A stretch of 64,000 bases of DNA, from positions 1 to 64,000 of the forward strand of contig DLRW01000019.1 in assembly GCA_002501205.1 (NCBI GenBank), read 5' to 3'. The DNA is from Flavobacteriales bacterium UBA7878 (GTDB lineage Bacteria; Bacteroidota; Bacteroidia; Flavobacteriales; Schleiferiaceae). Below the pieces are notes generated by a model that had not been told where the DNA came from, made no database searches, and saw nothing but the letters and a program-made list of their open reading frames with translations. Position 1 is the first letter of the stretch; every line of letters begins with the position of its first letter. Made by a program: the position numbers and the translations under genes. Shown here in pieces: positions 35,829 to 44,284 of this stretch.

Positions 35829-36644
35829 ATGAAGATTAAAATATTAGCATTCGCCGCATTATTACTGGGCTTGCAAGCCTGTGATGAAATTCCGGAAGAC
35901 GAATATCTTCTAATCGAAGGAGGTTCTCAGGGATATCAGGGAACCGGTCACCGTGTTTTCCTCGAGGAATTTACCGGAGTAAAATGTAATAACTGCCCTG
36001 CTGCCAATCAAAAGGCAAAGAACCTCCAAGCCATTTACGGCAAGGAGAACTTAATTCTGATCGGCATTCATGCTGGTAACCTGGCCACTACTGATGCCGA
36101 GCATCCGAAGGCATTTAACACTCCTGAAGGAACTGAGTTATTCAACTTCTTCCAACTTTTTGGGGTACCGGTAGGCTTTGTTAATCGCCTGGATTATGAT
36201 GAAAACCGCATCATTAAAGGAGAAGGTGATTGGGCCGGACTAGTAGCCACTGAATTAGAACGTCAACCAGTGGCTGAAATCAATCTAGCTGAAGACCGCT
36301 ATAATGCCGGAACAATGGAACTCACAGTATCCGGGAATGTAAATGCAACGGGCACTTTACCAGATAATATCAAGGTTTGCTTGTACCTAACCGAAAACGA
36401 TATTGTATCGGCTCAGACCTTGGGTGACAAATCTGTAAATCCAAATTACGTGCATGATCATGTTTTCCGCGGTTCTTTTAGCGGTACTTACGGAAAAACC
36501 ATTGACCTCTCCAGCGGCAGTGCCAGCTTTACAGAAAGCATTACTTTACCTTCTGATGCTGTGAAAGCGAATTGTGAGGTAATTGCCTTTATTTATGATG
36601 CCGACAATTACGAGATTTTACAATCTAATTTCATCGAAATCTAG
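35829..36644 (+). CDS. Omp28-type lipoprotein with thioredoxin-like CxxC domain
   Basis: 271 residues. A lipoprotein signal with Cys18 (LLGLQAC) is followed by a thioredoxin-like domain: FLEEFTGVKCNNCPAAN carries Cys53 and Cys56, then LILIGIHAGNLA, GTELFNFFQLFGVPVGFVNR. The second half is a beta domain ending in LQSNFIEI. Omp28 was first described as an outer membrane adhesin-like protein in Porphyromonas; the redox role is inferred from the CxxC. Cotranscribed with the outer membrane barrel gene 5 bases upstream. The broken T9SS paralogue lies on the other side of the barrel gene. Confidence 0.87.
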   Translation: MKIKILAFAALLLGLQACDEIPEDEYLLIEGGSQGYQGTGHRVFLEEFTGVKCNNCPAANQKAKNLQAIYGKENLILIGIHAGNLATTDAEHPKAFNTPEGTELFNFFQLFGVPVGFVNRLDYDENRIIKGEGDWAGLVATELERQPVAEINLAEDRYNAGTMELTVSGNVNATGTLPDNIKVCLYLTENDIVSAQTLGDKSVNPNYVHDHVFRGSFSGTYGKTIDLSSGSASFTESITLPSDAVKANCEVIAFIYDADNYEILQSNFIEI

Positions 36645-36667
36645 ATCAAGAATCATCAATAGTACTA

Positions 36668-36702
36668 AGCCCCTTTTGCTGATGCAGGAGGGGCTTTTTT
36701 TT
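36668..36702 (+). terminator. Intrinsic terminator of the barrel-Omp28 operon
   Basis: A stem of AGCCCCT and AGGGGCT around a 14-base loop is followed by eight T. It is 24 bases after the Omp28 stop and its T-run ends on the stop codon of the convergent queG gene. Confidence 0.88.
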
Positions 36703-37639
36703 AGGCCTCCTCTTTACGAATGAATTTAAGGTTGCGCTGCAAACCCAAATATTTGGTTCGCTTCACGGCGCTTTTACGAAAGAGCTCCCGAAACACTTCC
36801 TCACTTAAATCTTCCCAATCGCCCGAAGACATACTCAACAAATCCGGATGAGGATTAAAGGCCTCTTCTTGATGAGGCTTGGAAAAGCGATTCCAGGGGC
36901 AAACATCCTGACAGATATCACAGCCGAATGCCCAATTCTCCATCTTATCCTTAAACTCATTTGGGATGGAGTCTTTCAGCTCGATGGTGAGGTAGGAAAT
37001 ACATTTGCTGGCATCCAATAAATTGGGCTGAAGAATAGCATTAGTAGGACAAGTATCTATACAACGCGTGCAGGTTCCACAATGATCGGTTTGCATAGCG
37101 GTATCATACTCCAGCTCCAAATCCAGGATTAACTCCGCCAAGAAAAAGAAAGAGCCTTCTTTTTTATTGAGCAATAAGGTGTTCTTCCCCTGCCAGCCCA
37201 AGCCGGCTTCCTGAGCCCACTTACGCTCCATTACCGGTGCCGAATCCACAAATACTCGCCCGTCAATTTCACCAATTTCATCCTGGATAAAATGAACCAG
37301 ATCTTTGAGCTTCCTTTTTAAAACAAAATGATAGTCTTCGCCGTAAGCATACTTAGCGATCTTAGGTGCTTGAGGATCTTCCTGAACTTTACCGGGATAG
37401 TAATTGAAAATTAAGGAGATAACCGACTTAGCCCCCGGCACTAATTTGCCTGGATCTAAGCGTTTATCGAAGTGATTGGCTAACCAGGCCATCTCTCCCT
37501 GGTAGTTTTGATTTAACCAGCTCTCGAGCTTAGGCGCCTCTTCCTCTAAATAACGGGCCTTAGCGACGCCACAAGCCATAAAACCCAGCCTCTGAGCCTC
37601 TTCCTTTATCTTTTGGGTATAAGTGGCCTTAGAGATCAA
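36701..37639 (-). CDS. queG: Epoxyqueuosine reductase QueG
   Basis: About 312 residues from a TTG at 37637-37639, giving ISKATYTQKIKEEAQRLGF as the N-terminus, which fits family proteins. Longer readings to 37786 lie inside ruvB and lack conservation. This enzyme reduces epoxyqueuosine to queuosine in tRNA using cobalamin and two 4Fe-4S clusters. Visible: GVAKARYLEEEAPKLESWL, HFDKRLDPGKLVPGAKSVI, then cluster motifs CGTCTRCIDTCPTNAI and CDICQDVCPWNRF. The catalytic-region DSAPVMERKWA is present. The start overlaps the ruvB stop by 11 bases, so the genes are translationally linked. Confidence 0.93.
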   Translation of the reverse strand: MISKATYTQKIKEEAQRLGFMACGVAKARYLEEEAPKLESWLNQNYQGEMAWLANHFDKRLDPGKLVPGAKSVISLIFNYYPGKVQEDPQAPKIAKYAYGEDYHFVLKRKLKDLVHFIQDEIGEIDGRVFVDSAPVMERKWAQEAGLGWQGKNTLLLNKKEGSFFFLAELILDLELEYDTAMQTDHCGTCTRCIDTCPTNAILQPNLLDASKCISYLTIELKDSIPNEFKDKMENWAFGCDICQDVCPWNRFSKPHQEEAFNPHPDLLSMSSGDWEDLSEEVFRELFRKSAVKRTKYLGLQRNLKFIRKEEA

Positions 37640-38654
37640 ATAAACCGTTTTGGAGGTTGGGGTCTTTCTTACCAAGATGCTTATAGGCCTTTTCCGTAAC
37701 CATCCTCCCTCTTTGGGTGCGAACCATAAAGCCTTGTTGAATGAGATAAGGCTCGTACACCTCTTCCAGGGTTCCGGCTTGTTCACCTACGGCAGTTGCA
37801 ACGGTATTTAATCCTACCGGGCCTCCTTTAAACTTATCGATAATACAGAGTAGAATTTTATGGTCCATTTCATCTAAACCATAGGTATCCACATGCAAGG
37901 CTTCCAATCCATAATTGGCAATTTCCAAACTGATAGTGCCATTGCCCTTTACCTGTGCAAAATCGCGCATCCGGCGCAACAAGGCATTAGCAATACGAGG
38001 GGTTCCTCTGCTGCGACGAGCTATTTCTACAGCAGCATTGGCATCAATCGGAACCTTAAGAATATGTGCCGACCTCTCTACGATATTAGAAAGCAATTCA
38101 ACCGAATAGTATTGCAAACGACTGTTGATCCCGAAACGGGCTCTTAGTGGAGCGGTAAGTAAGCCACTGCGAGTAGTAGCTCCAATTAAGGTAAACTGAT
38201 TGAGGTTGATCTGCACGCTACGGGCGGCCGGACCACTGTCAATCATAATATCAATACGGTAATCCTCCATAGCAGAGTAGAGGTATTCCTCCACCACCGG
38301 ACTAAGTCGATGAATCTCATCAATGAACAGCACATCACGTTCTTCCAGATTGGTAAGTAGCCCCGCTAATTCGCCCGGCTTATCGATCACCGGTCCGGAA
38401 CTAAGCTTAAGACCTGCTCCCAATTCATTGGCAATAATATGGGCTAGGGTAGTCTTTCCTAAACCGGGAGGCCCATGCAATAGTACATGATCCAGGGCCT
38501 CTTCCCTTTGATTTGCTGCAGCCACGAAAATGCGGAGATTTTCCAACACTTTATCCTGTCCGGCAAAATCATCGAAACTTAGGGGCCGTAACTTCTGTTC
38601 GAAATCCTGCTGGCCGTCTTCCAATTCCTCTTCTCCGTCTAAAAAACGCGTCAT
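37629..38654 (-). CDS. ruvB: Holliday junction branch migration ATPase RuvB
   Basis: 341 residues, normal length. AAA+ motor that drives branch migration with RuvA. Walker A HGPPGLGKTTLAHI (about 64-77), Walker B VLFIDEIHRLSP, sensor 1 LIGATTRSGLLTAPLRARFG with the arginine finger, and the C-terminal winged helix (EPYLIQQGFMVRTQRGRMVT). The N-terminus LRPLSFDDFAGQDKVLENL is standard. ruvA is about 6 kb away in a different operon. The promoter lies 14 bases upstream, within the end of the act-cox operon. Confidence 0.97.
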   Translation of the reverse strand: MTRFLDGEEELEDGQQDFEQKLRPLSFDDFAGQDKVLENLRIFVAAANQREEALDHVLLHGPPGLGKTTLAHIIANELGAGLKLSSGPVIDKPGELAGLLTNLEERDVLFIDEIHRLSPVVEEYLYSAMEDYRIDIMIDSGPAARSVQINLNQFTLIGATTRSGLLTAPLRARFGINSRLQYYSVELLSNIVERSAHILKVPIDANAAVEIARRSRGTPRIANALLRRMRDFAQVKGNGTISLEIANYGLEALHVDTYGLDEMDHKILLCIIDKFKGGPVGLNTVATAVGEQAGTLEEVYEPYLIQQGFMVRTQRGRMVTEKAYKHLGKKDPNLQNGLFDL

Positions 38655-38667
38655 ATAGCTGTTTCAG

Positions 38668-38695
38668 CAAAGTTATCTAAAATAAAAAGTCCCAA
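38668..38695 (-). promoter_or_regulatory. Promoter of ruvB-queG, embedded in a terminator
   Basis: The minus strand shows TTG (38693-38695), 17 bases, then TAACTTTG (38668-38675), an exact match to the Bacteroidota consensus. The TTG falls in the loop side of the hairpin that terminates the act-cox operon. The predicted transcript starts only about 7 bases before the ruvB ATG. Confidence 0.65.
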
Positions 38696-38711
38696 CCTAG
38701 GGCCGGGACTT
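38684..38711 (-). terminator. Intrinsic terminator of the act-cox operon
   Basis: The minus strand reads AAGTCCC, an 11-base loop, then GGGACTT followed by TTTTATTTT. It lies 26 bases after the subunit I stop. It overlaps the ruvB promoter. Confidence 0.82.
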
Positions 38712-38736
38712 CTCAAATATCTAATAGAATACTATT

Positions 38737-40497
38737 CTAATGACTGGTGGCTATTTCCTCTTCAGTCATGGGCACTATTTGAGGAATAAAGTCCTCATCT
38801 GCACCTGGCTTAGAGTAATCATATGGCCAACGATGTACCTCAGGAATTTCTCCTGGCCAGTTGCCATGTACATGCTCTACCGGAGTAGTCCACTCTAAGG
38901 TATTCGAACGCCATGGGTTCTGAGAAGATTTCTTACCACGTAAGGCACTGTAGAAGAAGTTGTAGATGAAGATTACCTGAGCAATACCCCCAATGATTGC
39001 AAAATAGGATACCACCACGTTGATATCGGCAAGATCATCAAACATTGGGAAGTTGGTATTGGTGTAGTAACGACGGGGTAAACCAGCCATTCCTAAGAAG
39101 TGCATTGGGAAGAATACACCATAGGCACAGATAAAGGTTACCCAGAAGTGCACATAGCCCAGGTTTTTATTCATTCTGCGACCAAACAGTTTTGGGAACC
39201 AGTGATATACCCCGGCGAATAATCCGAAGATCGCTGAAAGACCCATTACAATGTGGAAGTGAGCTACTACGAAATAAGTATCGTGAACGTTGATATCCAA
39301 GGCACTGTCACCTAAGATCAAACCAGTTACACCACCAGTAATGAAGGTAGATACCAAGCCAATTGAGAACATCATGGCCGGGGTAAACTGTAAATTACCT
39401 TTCCATAATGTAGTGATGTAGTTAAAGGCTTTTACCGCAGATGGAATCGCAATTAAGAGGGTGGTGAAAGTAAACACCGAACCTAAGAATGGATTCATAC
39501 CGGTAACGAACATGTGGTGACCCCAAACGATAAAGCTTAAGAATGCAATCGCTAAAATCGAACCTACCATCGCACGGTAACCGAAAATCGGCTTACGGGC
39601 ATTCGTCGAAATTACTTCCGAGCTAATACCTAATGCTGGTAAAAGAATAATATATACCTCAGGGTGACCTAAGAACCAGAACAAGTGTTGGTATAAGATT
39701 GGGCTACCACCTTGATTGGTTAAAAGCTCGCCAGCTACCATAATGTCGGAAAGGTAGAAGCTGGTTCCGAAGCTACGGTCGAAGATTAACAATAAGGCGG
39801 CTGAAAACAGAACCGGGAATGAAAGCACCCCCAGGATAGCTGTTACAAAGAAGGCCCAAATGGTCAAAGGAAGACGAGTCATGCTCATTCCTTTGGTACG
39901 TAAGTTTAATACGGTTACGATGTAGTTCAAGGCACCTAATAAAGAAGATACGATAAACAGAGACATAGAAACCAACCATAATGTCATACCGGTACCTGAA
40001 CCTGGAATCGCTTGTGGCAAGGCACTTAAAGGTGGATATATGGTCCATCCTGCAGAAGCTGGTCCATTCTCCACAAAGAGAGAGCTAATCATTACCACTG
40101 AAGAGACAAAGAAGAACCAGTAAGACAACATGTTAATGAAACCGGAAGCCATATCACGAGCACCAATCTGCAATGGAATCAAAAGGTTTGAGAAGGTACC
40201 ACTAAGACCAGCGGTCAATACGAAGAATACCATGATGGTACCGTGGATGGTAACCAAAGCCAGGTAAATATCAGGAGTCATTACTCCATCCTCAGCCCAC
40301 TTTCCTAAAAGGGCATCAAGGATAGGCCATTCATGATCAGGCCAAGCTAATTGTAAACGGAACAAGAGGGACATTCCCACACCAATAATACCCATGATCA
40401 TACCAGTGATCAGGAATTGCTTGGCGATCATTTTATGATCCGTACTAAAAATATATTTCGTGATGAAAGTTTCCTTGTGGTGTTCGTGTGATTCCAT
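38737..40497 (-). CDS. ctaD: Cytochrome c oxidase subunit I
   Basis: 586 residues, twelve or more helices. The catalytic subunit that reduces oxygen at the heme a3-CuB centre. Visible: the GHPEVYIILLPALG motif with the crosslinked His-Tyr, the CuB pair WGHHMFVTGM, and the heme ligand pair in DTYFVVAHFHIVM. The N-terminus is soluble with DHKMIAKQFLITG. It follows subunit II by 45 bases and ends the act operon. Together with SCO, CtaB and subunits III/IV at 16340-20761 it makes a complete aa3/caa3-type enzyme. Confidence 0.97.
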   Translation of the reverse strand: MESHEHHKETFITKYIFSTDHKMIAKQFLITGMIMGIIGVGMSLLFRLQLAWPDHEWPILDALLGKWAEDGVMTPDIYLALVTIHGTIMVFFVLTAGLSGTFSNLLIPLQIGARDMASGFINMLSYWFFFVSSVVMISSLFVENGPASAGWTIYPPLSALPQAIPGSGTGMTLWLVSMSLFIVSSLLGALNYIVTVLNLRTKGMSMTRLPLTIWAFFVTAILGVLSFPVLFSAALLLIFDRSFGTSFYLSDIMVAGELLTNQGGSPILYQHLFWFLGHPEVYIILLPALGISSEVISTNARKPIFGYRAMVGSILAIAFLSFIVWGHHMFVTGMNPFLGSVFTFTTLLIAIPSAVKAFNYITTLWKGNLQFTPAMMFSIGLVSTFITGGVTGLILGDSALDINVHDTYFVVAHFHIVMGLSAIFGLFAGVYHWFPKLFGRRMNKNLGYVHFWVTFICAYGVFFPMHFLGMAGLPRRYYTNTNFPMFDDLADINVVVSYFAIIGGIAQVIFIYNFFYSALRGKKSSQNPWRSNTLEWTTPVEHVHGNWPGEIPEVHRWPYDYSKPGADEDFIPQIVPMTEEEIATSH

Positions 40498-40542
40498 TTG
40501 CTTCTTTCGGTTTCAGTCCTTTAATACTTTCCTAGCTAATTC

Positions 40543-41571
40543 TTACAACATTTCAGCAAAGGTCTGCTGCTGCTTCATCCAATCGTTGAAGGCTCCTTCT
40601 TCTTCAACCACAACCTTTAACTGCATATTGTAGTGCGCCGCACCACAAATTTTGTTACACAGCAATACGTAATCGAATTCCCATGGGTCTTCGCCACGCT
40701 CTGCGCGCAAAGCGTTTACGCGTTTCACTTTTTTGATCATTTCCGGCTTACTACGCATTTCTGCGGTAGTAATGTTAGGTGTAAACTGGAATTGGGTACG
40801 AGTACCTGGTACACAGTTCATTTGTACACGGAAATGAGGTAAATAAGCGGAGTGAATAACATCCTGAGATCGGAACTTTAAAAGTACCGGACGCCCCTTA
40901 GGCAAATGTAATTCGTTGGTGACAATATCATTTGCAGAGTGCTCATCACTTGGATCTACACCTAAGGTGTTTACACCCTCGATTAAACGCACATTAGCAT
41001 ATCCCAATTCATTATCACTACCAGCATAACGAGCCTGCCATCCGAATTGCTTGGCGTAGATTTCTACGACCATTGGCTCTTCGGTATTTTCAGGATTCAT
41101 CACATTGCTCCAAGTAGTTAACCCGTATAAGATCAAACCAGCCAAAACAACGGCAGGAACACCAGTCCAGAATAATTCCAAACGGTTGTTGTGTTCCATA
41201 TAAGTTGCCTTGCGGTTTTTACGACCACGGAACATAAAGGCAAATCCAAATAATAAAGGTTGAGTTACCAGGAAGGCAGTTAAGATAACGCCCATGGAAA
41301 TATTCCAAAGGTTATCGATTTCTGCTCCATGCTCAGAAGCTGCAACCGGTAAAGTCACATCCATATACTCATTGACCATCCAGGCAAAGGCGCCAAAGAA
41401 GAACACGAGGAATAAAATCATTAACCAGCCCTGGGTGTTGTTATCACGATCGTCAACCTTTACATCAGTGTCGGTTCCTTTGATTTGAGAAGAAATCTCA
41501 AAAATCCGAACAGCCTGAGTGAGGGCGGCAACCGCCAGGAGTGCTACTACGATTACTAATAAAGTCTCCAT
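40543..41571 (-). CDS. ctaC: Cytochrome c oxidase subunit II
   Basis: 342 residues. Two or three N-terminal helices (about 1-21, 50-70, 92-115) followed by a cupredoxin domain. The CuA site is complete: HSAYLPHFRVQMNCVPG (His ligand) and CNKICGAAHYNM (two Cys, His and Met ligands). There is no C-terminal cytochrome c fusion, so the electron donor must be separate, possibly the monoheme subunit ActE or a docked Act complex. It follows actF by 24 bases. CuA assembly would depend on the SCO protein at 17150-17899. Confidence 0.96.
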   Translation of the reverse strand: METLLVIVVALLAVAALTQAVRIFEISSQIKGTDTDVKVDDRDNNTQGWLMILFLVFFFGAFAWMVNEYMDVTLPVAASEHGAEIDNLWNISMGVILTAFLVTQPLLFGFAFMFRGRKNRKATYMEHNNRLELFWTGVPAVVLAGLILYGLTTWSNVMNPENTEEPMVVEIYAKQFGWQARYAGSDNELGYANVRLIEGVNTLGVDPSDEHSANDIVTNELHLPKGRPVLLKFRSQDVIHSAYLPHFRVQMNCVPGTRTQFQFTPNITTAEMRSKPEMIKKVKRVNALRAERGEDPWEFDYVLLCNKICGAAHYNMQLKVVVEEEGAFNDWMKQQQTFAEML

Positions 41572-41595
41572 GTATTACTAGTGTTTCTTTTCTAA

Positions 41596-43065
41596 TTATT
41601 GATGGAAATGGGTACTCTCCACATACATTGGGTGATTCTTGGCCATCAAAGGAGCTTTGCTCAAGGCACGGAAAACCACATTAATAAACAGTCCAACAAA
41701 TCCGAGCATGGTACCAATTTGTACCAGACCCAAAGTCCAGTTGTTACCAACTGATCCCGGCATAATCATAATAAAGATGTCCATCCAGTGTCCGAAGAGA
41801 ATTACCACACCAGCGGTGAAGATAAATCCTTTGTTACGCTTGGCATCGCGGCTCATCAATACTAAGATTGGGAACAAGAAGTTAAGCACCAACATGGTAA
41901 AGAATAATCCTTTGTACTCACCAAAGCGAGCCATGTAGTAAGTTACTTCTTCAGGGATATTAGAGTACCAAATCAACATAAACTGAGAGAACCATAGGTA
42001 AGTCCAGAAAATGGAGAAGGCAAACATAAATTTGGCAATATCGTGGATGTGGCTGTGGTTTACTTCTGCTAAGTAACCTTTACCTTTCAAGTACAACACG
42101 ATCATCATTAAGGCTGTAAGAGCAGACACGAACATGGTGGCAAATACATACCATCCAAATAAGGTACTAAACCAGTGAGTATCGATACTCATGATCCAAT
42201 CCCAAGCACTGGTAGAAGAAGTAACCGCAAAGAATACCAGGAATCCGGCACCCAGGTTACGCATCTTAGCCCAGTTCTTGGCATAGTCTACACCAGCTTG
42301 CTCAAAACGTAAGCTCATCTTACGTAACATATAAGCGGCACCTATCCATCCTCCTAAGTAGATCAAAGCTCTTAAGGTGAAGAAAGCACCATTTAAATAG
42401 CCTTCCTTACCTGCGATCAGAGCATCGTAATTAGGACTATCCGGGTTCATAATTCCTTCGGCCATCCAGTGGTAAACGTGGTTGCCACCGATATGGAACC
42501 ATCCGGTAAGGATGATAATCAAGATTACCAAACCAGGCACCCAGATAAAGCTGGCCATAGCCTCCAATACACGAAGGATTACAGCAGACCAACCTACTTG
42601 CGCTGCATACTGCACTGCCATAAAGAACAAGGCTCCTAAACCTAAAGCTAAAGCCCAAAAGCTATTTACTAATAGGTTAGACCAGGGCTTATTCTCAATT
42701 TGGTGATGAATATGCTCAGCATCGTGATGCTCAGGTGAAGCATAAAAGTGGTTGTTTTCCGGAATGGCACGAGAAGCACCTTTATGATAGGTAAAATCGT
42801 CGGTTTCCGGCATATCATCATGCACTAAAGCAGGGTGTACTGCCGTTTCGTGATGAGCTTCTTCTCCATGGCTATCATGGCTAGCGTGATCGGAATGCTC
42901 AGCATGATCCGAATGATCAGCGTGCTCATCCTGCATCGTTGCGTGTTCTCCGTGCTCATCTTCATGATGACCTCCGCCAGCCAGAAAGCTGAAGCCTACG
43001 GAAAGCGCACCGATCAAAATCAGTACGTAAGAAATGGTTTTTAGTCGGCTTGAAAATTCAAACAT
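41596..43065 (-). CDS. actF: Alternative complex III subunit ActF (NrfD-like) with His-rich N-terminal loop
   Basis: 489 residues, ten or so helices. A polysulfide reductase NrfD-like membrane subunit, one of the two large integral subunits of Alternative Complex III (quinol:cytochrome c reductase). After the first helix (about 11-29) comes a loop of about 90 residues (about 31-120) very rich in His, Asp and Glu (repeats such as HADHSD, HAEHSD, HASHDS). The membrane part has LVNSFWALALGLGALFFMAVQYAAQ, then VTSSTSAWDWIMSIDTHWFSTLFGWY and MLIWYSNIPEEVTYY. It follows actE by 36 bases. Confidence 0.92.
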   Translation of the reverse strand: MFEFSSRLKTISYVLILIGALSVGFSFLAGGGHHEDEHGEHATMQDEHADHSDHAEHSDHASHDSHGEEAHHETAVHPALVHDDMPETDDFTYHKGASRAIPENNHFYASPEHHDAEHIHHQIENKPWSNLLVNSFWALALGLGALFFMAVQYAAQVGWSAVILRVLEAMASFIWVPGLVILIIILTGWFHIGGNHVYHWMAEGIMNPDSPNYDALIAGKEGYLNGAFFTLRALIYLGGWIGAAYMLRKMSLRFEQAGVDYAKNWAKMRNLGAGFLVFFAVTSSTSAWDWIMSIDTHWFSTLFGWYVFATMFVSALTALMMIVLYLKGKGYLAEVNHSHIHDIAKFMFAFSIFWTYLWFSQFMLIWYSNIPEEVTYYMARFGEYKGLFFTMLVLNFLFPILVLMSRDAKRNKGFIFTAGVVILFGHWMDIFIMIMPGSVGNNWTLGLVQIGTMLGFVGLFINVVFRALSKAPLMAKNHPMYVESTHFHQ

Positions 43066-43101
43066 CTCTGCGGTCGTTAAAGATTGTTAATGCTTCGTTT
43101 A

Positions 43102-43746
43102 TCAGCTTTCTGTTGATTCTCCTTCAGCAGCTGCATCGCCAGCAGCGGCATCCTCAGCAGGGGCTTCTTCTTTGGCCGGAGCCATAGCCTCTTTGAGTTC
43201 CATTACATACAGGGCCAATTTCCAACGTTCTTCTGGAGTTACCTGAGAGGCATGAGATCCCATTACCCCTTTTCCATAGGTAATTACATGGAAGATCGAT
43301 CCATAGTTGATATCACGATCAGCATAATTAGGTACTCCTAAGAATTTCTCTCTTTTTACCAGAACACCTTGACCGTCGCCTTTATCACCATGACAGTGGG
43401 CACAGAAAATGGTATACAGTTCTTTGGCTTCAGCCATAGTTTGCTCATCGGCTACAAAGCCAGTAGGCAATTTCATATGGGCTTTTGCTGAATCGTATCC
43501 AGCAGCATCCGCACTGTAGTGCTCATAGCTCATAAATCCGCGTGGAATGGTTCCTTCAACCGGTTTACGTGCAGAAGTACTGTCACTGAAAAGATCGGTA
43601 GGAGAATAGGCTTCCAAAGCTGGACCATCATACATATCGGGCATATACTGCCAACCGCGATGGTTTTCTTCTTGCTTACAAGCAACCAGCATTAAACCGG
43701 CTACTCCAAAAGCGAACAATTTATTGATAGTACCTTTTTTAAGCAT
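43102..43746 (-). CDS. actE: Alternative complex III monoheme cytochrome c subunit ActE
   Basis: 214 residues. A lipoprotein (lipobox LMLVAC, Cys22) with one c-type heme site CAHCH at about 114-118 in LYTIFCAHCHGDKGDGQG, and an axial Met in VMGSHASQ. It probably passes electrons from ActA to a soluble carrier or directly to oxidase subunit II. The C-terminus is an Ala/Glu-rich low-complexity tail (PAEDAAAGDAAAEGE). Its start overlaps the actD stop by 8 bases. Confidence 0.92.
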   Translation of the reverse strand: MLKKGTINKLFAFGVAGLMLVACKQEENHRGWQYMPDMYDGPALEAYSPTDLFSDSTSARKPVEGTIPRGFMSYEHYSADAAGYDSAKAHMKLPTGFVADEQTMAEAKELYTIFCAHCHGDKGDGQGVLVKREKFLGVPNYADRDINYGSIFHVITYGKGVMGSHASQVTPEERWKLALYVMELKEAMAPAKEEAPAEDAAAGDAAAEGESTES

Positions 43747-44284
43747 GCTCAGCGGAATTTACACTTACTTCAATAGCACCTGTTTCTTTCAACAGGGCCA
43801 TAATATCTTCATTGCTGTGGTCGCCACCGGCTACCACTTCCATTAAAAACTTGTCGTCAGTTGTACGAGGATCTGGGTTTTGAGCTTTGGCGCCTGGATA
43901 TATCTTGTTGCGGAAAAAGAATGTCCACACCATTAAGTGAGCGGCAAAGAACACAGTTAATTCGAACATGATAGGAACGAAGGCAGGCATGTTCTCACCC
44001 CAACTGAAACTTGGCTTACCACCAATATTCAAAGGCCAGTCTACGATCATCATACCATAGGTAAGAGAAATCGCGGTAGCTAAACCTAAGGTTCCGTATA
44101 AAAATGCGGCAATGGCAATACGGGTTTCCTTTAAGCCCATCGCTTTATCCAATCCGTGCACCGGAAATGGAGAATATACTTCCTGGATCTCGAGACCTTT
44201 CTCGCGAACCTGCTTCACACCAGACAACAACACATCGTCGTCGTCGTACAGTGCATTGATTATTGTTTGATTAGTGCTCGCCAT
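43739..44284 (-). CDS. actD: Alternative complex III subunit ActD (DUF3341)
   Basis: 181 residues. DUF3341 signature: INALYDDDDVLLSGVKQVRE at the N-terminus, YSPFPVHGLDKAMGL at about 38-52, then two helices (about 57-82 and 100-125, with WGENMPAFVPIMFELTVFFAAH). The C-terminal region (DDKFLMEVVAGG) is soluble and cytoplasmic. It is a membrane subunit of the complex without cofactors. The start overlaps actC by 14 bases and the stop overlaps actE by 8. Confidence 0.94.
   Translation of the reverse strand: MASTNQTIINALYDDDDVLLSGVKQVREKGLEIQEVYSPFPVHGLDKAMGLKETRIAIAAFLYGTLGLATAISLTYGMMIVDWPLNIGGKPSFSWGENMPAFVPIMFELTVFFAAHLMVWTFFFRNKIYPGAKAQNPDPRTTDDKFLMEVVAGGDHSNEDIMALLKETGAIEVSVNSAEHA

Noticed and set aside
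37640..37786. Extended N-terminus for QueG
   Set aside because: It is ruvB coding sequence read in another frame; the TTG at 37637-37639 gives the family's usual start.
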